DNA of 64,000 bases, taken from contig JAZOCE010000011.1 in assembly GCA_045596365.1 (NCBI GenBank), positions 1 to 64,000 on the forward strand, read 5' to 3'. The translations under genes and the position numbers were made by a program. Within the stretch, counting starts at the first letter, position 1. Every line of letters starts with the position of its first letter. Shown here in pieces: positions 58,100 to 64,000 of the stretch. This DNA comes from RGIG4079 sp045596365. Its GTDB lineage: Bacteria > Bacteroidota > Bacteroidia > Bacteroidales > Muribaculaceae. The notes beneath the pieces were generated by a model. It was not told where the DNA came from. It saw nothing but the letters and a program-made list of their open reading frames with translations, and did no database searches.

Positions 58100-58781
58100 A
58101 TCCTAATCGGGTTATAATATATTGACCATATTCTCCAAGTTTTTTCCTTAATCGTGTGATGTTGGTATCTATTGCACGAGTTGTTACCATTATATCGCTT
58201 GACCACACTTGCTTTATTATCTCGTCGCGTGTGTATATGCGATTGCGGTGTGTTAAGAAGAATAGCAATAAGTCATATTCTGTTTTGGTCAAATTGATGG
58301 ACTCACCATTGATGATGCATTTCTTCTCGTTGCGGCTGATTCGCATATTGCGGAAGGTGATGTCGGGCTCATATGTACTTCGAGATACATTGTAAGCCCA
58401 TTGATGTGTAATGTGTGAGCGACGTAACACAGCTCGCACTCGTGCAAGTACCTCGCCTATCACGAATGGTTTTGTTATATAGTCATCTGCACCGATGTTA
58501 AGTCCCATAACTTTGTCATCTTCATCGTCAAGAGCTGAGCAGAATATTACAGGAGTGTTTTCGGTGGCAGCAGAGTTTTTTAGTCTTTTGACAAAGTCAA
58601 AACCGCTCAAGCGTTCCATCATTATGTCAACGAGAAACAGAGAATAGTTTGATAAATCAAGTGATAACGCTTCTTCTGCACTATAAACACAATCAGCGTC
58701 ATAACCTTCTTTTAAAAGATTATATTTTAGGATTTCACATATTGACTCCTCGTCGTCAATAATAAGTATTTTAATTCTCAT
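58071..58781 (-). CDS. OmpR/PhoB-family response regulator (RprY-like)
   Basis: The 236-residue protein has a receiver domain with IIDDEESICEIL, phospho-acceptor Asp in SLFLVDIMMERLSGFDF and conserved Lys in DDYITKPFVIGEV. The winged-helix DNA-binding domain (about 140-235) has INLTKTEYDLLLFFLTHRNR, TRDEIIKQVW, VTTRAIDTNITRLRKKLGEY and ITRLGYGYGF. It is translationally coupled to the kinase. Resemblance to Bacteroides RprXY is from memory. It is transcribed away from the short RNA copy A. Confidence 0.93.
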   Translation of the reverse strand: MRIKILIIDDEESICEILKYNLLKEGYDADCVYSAEEALSLDLSNYSLFLVDIMMERLSGFDFVKRLKNSAATENTPVIFCSALDDEDDKVMGLNIGADDYITKPFVIGEVLARVRAVLRRSHITHQWAYNVSRSTYEPDITFRNMRISRNEKKCIINGESINLTKTEYDLLLFFLTHRNRIYTRDEIIKQVWSSDIMVTTRAIDTNITRLRKKLGEYGQYIITRLGYGYGFKEAH

Positions 58782-58870
58782 AGCTAATAAATTTGTGACG
58801 ATAAAGTTACAAAAAAGCTACAATATTATATGTTAAATAAAGCTAATATATAAAACAATCAGATATGATA

Positions 58871-58900
58871 TTTGTTCTAAGTGTATAATTACTATATTTG
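58871..58900 (+). promoter_or_regulatory. Promoter of short RNA copy A
   Basis: TTTG (58871-58874) and TATATTTG (58893-58900) are 18 bases apart. The conserved RNA element begins 8 bases after the -7 box. Confidence 0.7.
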
Positions 58901-58906
58901 CACTGT

Positions 58907-58973
58907 GTTTTCATGGTATTAGATTTAAGGTTAAGGGATTTCCGGGTGTCGTGAGACAGCCGGTTTTTCTTTT
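58907..58973 (+). ncRNA. Short RNA, copy A of a paralogous pair
   Basis: The unit begins with the same 24-base element as the copy at 16178-16241 (58908-58931 here). The terminator hairpin is CCGGGTGTC (58942-58950), loop GTGA, GACAGCCGG (58955-58963), with one G-G mismatch, followed by TTTTTCTTTT. Compared with copy B, the loop-proximal GTC-GTGA-GAC is kept while the lower stem is CCGG/CCGG instead of TTAT/ATAA: sequence changed, pairing kept. No ORF fits inside. Unpaired 5' element plus terminator hairpin is the layout of a small regulatory RNA. It lies 230 bases upstream of a DJ-1 gene. Confidence 0.78.
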
Positions 58974-59200
58974 ATACCCTTTGAATGGGTAAAATCACCT
59001 GCATTGATGGTGCTTGTTTTATGTTACAAAATGGTGCAAGAATGTTACAGCTTGATAGTTTTGGATAAAAATTTTCAAAAAAATAAATATATTATAAACA
59101 TTTTGTAACTTGTAACGTTGTTTTAATATAGGACAGTGCAAATAGATGTACTAATCCTTATTATCAATTAGCCAATTATAAATTATAAAACTATTCTATT
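58974..59200. other. Spacer between short RNA A and the DJ-1 gene
   Basis: The stretch contains a small hairpin TACCC-TTTGAA-TGGGTA right after the RNA terminator and then AT-rich sequence. No standard TAnnTTTG box is visible; TTGTAAC units around 59100-59120 are the closest. The DJ-1 promoter is therefore unidentified. Confidence 0.4.
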
Positions 59201-59776
59201 ATGAAGACTTCTTTTTTATTTCTTGCACAAGGTTTTGAGGAGATAGAAGCCTTGACTGTAGTTGATGTAATGCGCCGTGCCGGGATGGATATAAAGACTG
59301 TTTCTATAACAGATGAATATAAGGTTACAGGGGCACATGGTATATCAGTAGAAGCCGATAGGTTGATTGCCGATGTCGATCTTTCTGATGCAGAGTGGCT
59401 CATAACACCCGGAGGTATGCCTGGCTCAACTAATTTGGCTAATTGCGACAAATTGTGTGCAGCGTTAAGCAAACATCATGCAAAACAAGGAAAGATAGCA
59501 GCTATATGCGCGGCGCCTGCCGTTGTGCTAGCTCCACTTGGTATTCTTGATGGTAAAGATGCTACATGTTATCCGGGATTTGAGGATAATTGCCACAAAG
59601 CTATCATGCGCGACACTCCGGTTGTGGCTCTGAATAATCTTATTACAGCCAATGGTCCTGCTGCTGCATTAAGATTTGCTCTTGCTATTGTTGCAAATTC
59701 TATGGGCGAGGGAATTGCCAATGAGGTGGGATGTGGAATGTTGTTCTATCCCAAAGAAGTAAATTTCTACTTTTAA
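59201..59776 (+). CDS. DJ-1/PfpI-family protein (YajL-like)
   Basis: The 191-residue cytoplasmic protein has the DJ-1 layout: FLAQGFEEIEALTVVDVMRR at the N-terminus with a conserved Glu, ITPGGMPGSTNL, and the nucleophile-elbow IAAICAAPAVVLAPLG with the reactive Cys in AICAAP, then ATCYPGFED. Members protect against oxidative and carbonyl stress; the exact activity is debated. Length matches YajL/DJ-1. A terminator follows. Confidence 0.93.
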   Translation: MKTSFLFLAQGFEEIEALTVVDVMRRAGMDIKTVSITDEYKVTGAHGISVEADRLIADVDLSDAEWLITPGGMPGSTNLANCDKLCAALSKHHAKQGKIAAICAAPAVVLAPLGILDGKDATCYPGFEDNCHKAIMRDTPVVALNNLITANGPAAALRFALAIVANSMGEGIANEVGCGMLFYPKEVNFYF

Positions 59777-59802
59777 AACTAAACAAAAATATAGAGAACG
59801 AG

Positions 59803-59832
59803 AAAAGATTGCGACCGAGTCGCAATCTTTTT
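59803..59832 (+). terminator. Intrinsic terminator of the DJ-1 gene
   Basis: AAAAGATTGCGA pairs with TCGCAATCTTTT around a 5-base loop and is followed by a T-tract. Confidence 0.88.
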
Positions 59833-59850
59833 TTATTTGGTTAAAAGAGT

Positions 59851-59858
59851 TATCTTTG
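59851..59858 (+). promoter_or_regulatory. -7 promoter element of the TPR regulator
   Basis: TATCTTTG ends four bases before the first possible ATG, so transcription may start on the start codon. Confidence 0.6.
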
Positions 59859-59862
59859 TGTA

Positions 59863-61497
59863 ATGATAAAGGAATTGCGACATATAATGTCTATGGTGTT
59901 AATTGCGATGGCGATTGTATCGTGCAATCGTGATGTTGCGACGATGGAGACACTCTCCCATGCCGAAGCCATTATGCAAGAGCATCCCGACTCGGCTCTG
60001 TCGCTGTTGCAGGCGATCGACACCAAAACGATCTCCACCGACCGCTGTCGCGCACTTCACGCCTTGCTCCTCTCGCAAGCCTATGACAAAAACTACATCG
60101 ACCTCACTAACGACTCAATTATCACCATCGCCGTTGATTACTTTGCCGATAGTGAAGAACATCATTATGCTATGCTCGCCCACTACTACCATGGTCGCAT
60201 AAGATATAATGCTGCTGATTATCCTCGTTGTTTGTTCTCAATGACGAAAGCATTCATTCATGCTGAAGATATTAATGATTATTATTGGAAAGGGAGAATA
60301 GCTGAACAAATATCAAATGTCTATGACTCAAACTTTCATGAAAAAGAAGCTGTTTATTATGCACAAATAGCATATGAAAATCTGAAAATATCAGGCATGC
60401 AACCATACTTGAATTATTCTCTATTGAGACTTGCACGAGTACAGAATAATAATGGAAGTTTCCAAAATTGCATAGATATATGTAAACAATTAATAGATTC
60501 TGCTAAAATATATAATGATTCACGCTTATTCGACCACTCACGTTATCTTATGGCAAAAGCATATTATGGAAATGGCGAGTATAAAAACGCGAAAGATTTG
60601 ATTATTGAGATAGGCAAAAATGGGGAACTTGAAACTGACTTACGATGTTTCTTAGGTTTGTCACATATAGAATTAAGAGAATTAGATAACGCGAAAGCTG
60701 TTTTTAACAGCATAGGCACAGAGTATTGTGATAATGATTTGTCATTGGTATATGAAATCTCAAAAAGAACAGGAGCTACAAAAGATGCACTTTCAGCTCT
60801 ATCAAAATTATATGATAATTTAGATAGTGTATTTGTCTATTCAATGAGTCAGAATTTTAACCAAACTCTTTCTGAACTACATCAACAAGAACAAAAGACA
60901 AAGGAAGCAGAATTGAATAGTGCAAAGTTATCTCGAAATACAATTCTATCAATAGGTATCGTAGTTATTATTACGATTACGATGCTATCTTATAAATGGA
61001 ATAGAAAATACAAACAAAAATTAGAGAAGAACATTATTATTGCTCAAAATTTAAGAGAAATACTACAAACTAATGCGTCTGAAACACAGCATATCATCGA
61101 TAATCTATTAGCTTCACGCTTTGAGGTTATTGATAACCTATGTAAAACATTATATGAAAATAAAAGTACAGGATTGGCTAAAAAGAAAATATCTTCTGAA
61201 GTCGAAAAACTTATAGAACAATTCTCTTCTGACAATCAAAAAATAGCAGAATTAGAAATATTTGCAAATAAACATCATTCTAATATTATAGCATCATTTA
61301 AAGCAGATCTGCCTAATCTCAAAGAAGCCGATTATCTATTATTTCTATATACGACATTGGGATTTTCAATTACTGCAATTGCAATATTTCTTAATGAAGA
61401 GAAAGTAGATGCTATATATAATAGAAAAGCTAGATTAAAAAATAAAATTCGCAAGTTGGGAGTTGCAAAATATAGTATCTATTCCAAGTTTATTTAA
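59863..61497 (+). CDS. Membrane-anchored TPR protein with C-terminal HTH-like region
   Basis: The 544-residue protein has a lipoprotein-like signal (AIVSC near residue 20), TPR-type helical repeats from about 25 to 330 (YYHGRIRYNAADYPRCLFSM, YLMAKAYYGNGEYKNAKDLI), a TM helix at about 362-380, a coiled coil and a C-terminal 60-residue segment (EADYLLFLYTTLGFSITAIA, then RKARLKNKIRKLG). The last part has the rhythm of a LuxR/sigma-region-4 helix-turn-helix. Bacteroidota carry many such TPR-TM-HTH regulators. A Cys signal and an internal TM together give ambiguous topology. The first 330 bases are much richer in G+C than the rest. Confidence 0.8.
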   Translation: MIKELRHIMSMVLIAMAIVSCNRDVATMETLSHAEAIMQEHPDSALSLLQAIDTKTISTDRCRALHALLLSQAYDKNYIDLTNDSIITIAVDYFADSEEHHYAMLAHYYHGRIRYNAADYPRCLFSMTKAFIHAEDINDYYWKGRIAEQISNVYDSNFHEKEAVYYAQIAYENLKISGMQPYLNYSLLRLARVQNNNGSFQNCIDICKQLIDSAKIYNDSRLFDHSRYLMAKAYYGNGEYKNAKDLIIEIGKNGELETDLRCFLGLSHIELRELDNAKAVFNSIGTEYCDNDLSLVYEISKRTGATKDALSALSKLYDNLDSVFVYSMSQNFNQTLSELHQQEQKTKEAELNSAKLSRNTILSIGIVVIITITMLSYKWNRKYKQKLEKNIIIAQNLREILQTNASETQHIIDNLLASRFEVIDNLCKTLYENKSTGLAKKKISSEVEKLIEQFSSDNQKIAELEIFANKHHSNIIASFKADLPNLKEADYLLFLYTTLGFSITAIAIFLNEEKVDAIYNRKARLKNKIRKLGVAKYSIYSKFI

Positions 61498-61743
61498 TAA
61501 ACCTCAATAGATCAGCTTATTATCCATTTGCAAAAGCAATAGAGACAACAATACGCTGATACACAGTATGTTGTGTAGGCAAAAATTAAGAAAAACAAAA
61601 TTTAAAATTCGTTTTGGTTGTAACGTGTTAAAATTCAGATGCTTACGAATTTGAAAAAACAAATGAATTTAGGGGTAAAATTAAGGTGTTAAGGTTGTAT
61701 GGCTGTAATTTTGTGCCATATTTAATTCCTAAAAAACAACCTT
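61498..61743. other. Intergenic region with candidate promoter
   Basis: No ORF or RNA is evident. TAATTTTG at 61706-61713 is a possible -7 box, 30 bases before the next ATG, without a good -33 partner. Tandem GGTGTTAAGGTTG-like units at about 61685-61700 could be regulator sites. Confidence 0.4.
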
Positions 61744-62121
61744 ATGAAAACATCTTTTAAAATTTTAAGTTTATTATTCGCATGTGCGATATTCTCATCT
61801 TCAATTTTTGCAGATGACAATCAAGAAACAACATCTAAGACTACAATATTAACACAATCTACACCTGAGTTTAAAGATATACCAAGAATGCCATCAGGAG
61901 ATTACATTATATGCCATTATTCTGAGGGATATATAAATATTGAAATTCCTGAGAATGTTGAGTCTGTTGATGTCGTTATTAAAAATAATAATATTCCAAT
62001 ATGGAATGGCATGTTAACTTATGATAATAACGCTACAGAAATCCCTACACTTGTTGGTGTCTATGAAATCATTTGTATAACAAATGATGGCACTACCTAT
62101 TCCGGTGAATTTACATTATAG
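61744..62121 (+). CDS. Small exported beta-sandwich protein (DUF3244-like)
   Basis: The 125-residue product has a signal peptide (about 1-23, ending SIFA) and one domain of about 80 residues with alternating strands ending GVYEIICITNDGTTYSGEFT. That ending, with GTTYxGEF, recalls DUF3244 of Bacteroides. The fold is probably Ig-like. In some Bacteroidota such genes lie next to secreted protease genes; a peptidase gene is indeed two genes downstream. Its function is unknown. Confidence 0.7.
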   Translation: MKTSFKILSLLFACAIFSSSIFADDNQETTSKTTILTQSTPEFKDIPRMPSGDYIICHYSEGYINIEIPENVESVDVVIKNNNIPIWNGMLTYDNNATEIPTLVGVYEIICITNDGTTYSGEFTL

Positions 62122-62210
62122 AAATTTATGTTAAACCTTTTACCAACATAAATGATTATATCGACAAAAATCATAAATGACATAAATTTTAAACTTTAAA
62201 TCCATTTCCG

Positions 62211-63200
62211 ATGAAAACAATTGTAAAATTTATACTATTGCTGATTATAGCAGTGGTATTCAATATAAGTGTTAACGCACAATTTAAATTAAACTCTTTA
62301 GGACAAATATCAGTAGGGGTTGAAACCAATAGTTGGGGGATTGATACGATTTCTACGATTAAAATTAATGGGATAAATAATTTCGCTCCTCGAATTGCAT
62401 TTGGTAATACATCAGAACTAACAATAGGAAAATTTGACGCAAACACGCGACAGATATTATTGCATGCAACAGAAGGAGTCAGAATGACATCGCTTGATGG
62501 TTATACATTCTTTTCTTATTACTATGCAGAACCATTTTATCACACCTTAAATCTTAATTGTGAAGTTAATGTAAATAGCATTTATTCAAGATATGATGCG
62601 TTGACTGTCGCTTCTGATTATGAAACAAGTTCAATTGATGCACTATGTGATATTACGAGTACTGAAACATCAAATATTAAAACAGGATTAAATAACCAAT
62701 CAAGTACAGTAATTAATGCAGAAATATTAGAGTCATATTTTCCCGGGACAGTAAAAACTGATTCAGTAGGACAAATATATATAAATTATAATAAGCTAAT
62801 ACCAATATTAATCAATGCGATAGTAGATTTAAAAGGGCAACTTGATAGCAGTAACTCAGAAATTATCAATAACCCAATCGCAACAAAATCAACAAATAAT
62901 GGACTCGCAACAATTGACGCATTGGAAGTTTCAATAATAGAACCTAAGTTGTACCAAAATTCACCAAATCCGTTTAATGCAGAAACAAGTATCAGATATA
63001 CATTGCCTGAAAATGTTGTAAATGCAGAACTTTATATTTATAATCTTCAAGGCAATCAAATACGCAAATATTCAATTAGTGAACGAGGAGAGGGTTGTCT
63101 ACATATAAATGCATCGGAATTAGAAGCCGGAATGTATATCTATGCACTTATTGTCGATGGCAAAGAGATTGACACAAAACGCATGATATTAACAGAATAA
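62211..63200 (+). CDS. Type IX-secreted protein of unknown function
   Basis: The 329-residue product has a signal peptide (about 1-23, ending VNAQ) and a C-terminal type IX sorting domain (about 245-329; LYQNSPNPFNAETSIRYTLP, GNQIRKYSI, ELEAGMYIYALIVDGK). The middle (about 25-235) is a beta-rich region of unknown family, with IYINYNKLIPILINAIVDLK before a possible coiled coil. That last feature resembles the ending of tail-fibre-like chaperone regions, but this is weak. It lies 89 bases after the DUF3244-like gene and 10 before the peptidase gene. Confidence 0.8.
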   Translation: MKTIVKFILLLIIAVVFNISVNAQFKLNSLGQISVGVETNSWGIDTISTIKINGINNFAPRIAFGNTSELTIGKFDANTRQILLHATEGVRMTSLDGYTFFSYYYAEPFYHTLNLNCEVNVNSIYSRYDALTVASDYETSSIDALCDITSTETSNIKTGLNNQSSTVINAEILESYFPGTVKTDSVGQIYINYNKLIPILINAIVDLKGQLDSSNSEIINNPIATKSTNNGLATIDALEVSIIEPKLYQNSPNPFNAETSIRYTLPENVVNAELYIYNLQGNQIRKYSISERGEGCLHINASELEAGMYIYALIVDGKEIDTKRMILTE

Positions 63201-63210
63201 ATTATTTACC

Positions 63211-64000
63211 ATGAAATGGGGTGAATTAAAAAGATTGATATTTTTTATTATTTCAATATCATGTATTGTCCCATCAATGATGGCGACAATACAACATCAG
63301 ATTGTTTTTTCGCCTGAAAATGTAACAATTACTCAAGACACTGTAAATACCATTGCATTTAGCAATGTCAGATATACCGATCTTGAAAATACAGGAGATA
63401 TGGGTTACCCATCGTTACCTGTTAAATATTTGACTTTTTCGGTCCCTTATGATGCATATAATATTGAAGTAGAAGCAACAGTTTCTAATATAACTAATAT
63501 TGAATTGCCATCAATCGTATATCCTGAACAAGAGAAAAGGACAACAAACGATATTGCTGAAAGAACTTTTACAGAGCCTGATAGTCAAGTTTACAATGGA
63601 ATACACACGCAATATCCAATTAAATTAGCAAATATCGTTGATAGTGGATTCTACTTTGGAAATCATCATATTGTTACAATAGAGGTTTATCCTACACAAT
63701 ATGATATAAATAATAATGTATTACGAGTAAACAATACGATTGATTTAACTATTACGTATTCAAATGGAGATGGTCTAGACTCTCTTAAAATAAAACCTAT
63801 TTTGAGATGTATAACAGACGATAATAATAAAATAATTGAAGATGTCAAGGGTTATGTTGTTAATCCGGAACAAGTAGAGAACAATTCTGCACCGATATTA
63901 CCACAACAAATGATAAGGAATACATCAAGTTCATTATATGAATATTGTGTAATAACGAGTCGCGAATTAGCTCCTGCATTTGAACGTCTTGTTGCATATA
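63211..64000 (+). CDS. C25 (gingipain-like) cysteine peptidase, 5' part (runs off the window)
   Basis: The open frame continues without a stop to the window end, 263 codons. It has a signal peptide (about 1-26, ending SMMA), then a propeptide-like region with GDMGYPSLPVKYLTFSVPYD, HHIVTIEVYPTQYDINNNVL and VKGYVVNPEQ. The last visible segment, YEYCVITSRELAPAFERLVA, matches the start of the gingipain catalytic domain; the His-Cys pair lies beyond the window. Such proteases are type IX cargo. It starts 10 bases after the preceding type IX protein gene, so the two are probably cotranscribed. Confidence 0.8.
   Translation, partial: MKWGELKRLIFFIISISCIVPSMMATIQHQIVFSPENVTITQDTVNTIAFSNVRYTDLENTGDMGYPSLPVKYLTFSVPYDAYNIEVEATVSNITNIELPSIVYPEQEKRTTNDIAERTFTEPDSQVYNGIHTQYPIKLANIVDSGFYFGNHHIVTIEVYPTQYDINNNVLRVNNTIDLTITYSNGDGLDSLKIKPILRCITDDNNKIIEDVKGYVVNPEQVENNSAPILPQQMIRNTSSSLYEYCVITSRELAPAFERLVAY

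Overview
The window looks like a chromosomal segment of a Bacteroidales bacterium (phylum Bacteroidota), AT-rich and probably gut-associated. The evidence is repeated -7 promoter motifs of the Bacteroidota type (TAnnTTTG, often with TTTG/TTG about 19-21 bases upstream), the near absence of Shine-Dalgarno sequences, type IX secretion C-terminal sorting domains, a TamL-type outer-membrane lipoprotein, a Rho with a long disordered insertion, and a LytTR/LytS pair. The family cannot be fixed from sequence alone; Muribaculaceae or a relative is a guess. I see no transposase, integrase, prophage or CRISPR array.

Layout. 1-441: end of an rRNA operon (23S 3' end, 5S, terminator). 733-2048 (-): ECF sigma factor between two small membrane proteins. 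2255-8896 (+): a promoter, a roughly 340-nt strongly structured RNA, then five envelope genes: three LysM proteins of different architecture, a coiled-coil lipoprotein and a large LRR/GLUG lipoprotein. 8999-12894 (+): tilS, ybaK-like, aroC and a YhcC-type radical SAM gene. 12916-15961 (-): rho, a nucleoside deaminase and an exported deaminase-fold paralogue that has lost its zinc ligands. 16425-19547 (+): pheS, fluC, nth, a TRIC/YadS-like gene and gtrA. 19534-21424 (-): LytTR regulator and its sensor kinase. 21929-25790 (-): ettA, def, ruvX and a glycosyltransferase. 25878-33699: tamL, gph, a YidE-type transporter, thioredoxin, dapA, tRNA-Arg, a D-Ala-D-Ala dipeptidase and two small genes. 33710-34844: a YafQ/DinJ-like toxin-antitoxin pair between copies of a dispersed palindromic repeat. 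34908-43891 (-): a type IX-secreted amidase, folB, rnr and gyrB. tRNA-Pro follows at 44123. 45519-56540 (+): a compact exopolysaccharide cluster (export lipoprotein, tyrosine kinase, flippase, polymerase, glycosyltransferases, acyltransferase and a radical SAM enzyme). 57011-58781 (-): a two-component system. 59201-64000 (+): a DJ-1 protein, a membrane-anchored TPR regulator, and secreted proteins ending in a truncated C25 (gingipain-like) peptidase.

Most notable is a pair of matching short RNA genes, 16178-16241 (-) and 58907-58973 (+). They share a 24-nt identical 5' element placed right at the predicted transcription start. Each ends in a hairpin with the same loop-proximal bases but a different lower stem that still pairs, followed by a U-tract. 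Together with the structured RNA ahead of the LysM operon and a third promoter-to-terminator transcript at 21570-21819 (-), they show that the long intergenic regions are mostly RNA genes. Several genes (tilS, ruvX, the D-Ala-D-Ala dipeptidase, the TPR regulator) start 4-7 nt after a -7 box and may be leaderless.

Method limits: everything is hand-read. Family names rest on recalled motifs, not database searches, and start codons were chosen from promoter position, overlap and family-typical N-termini.
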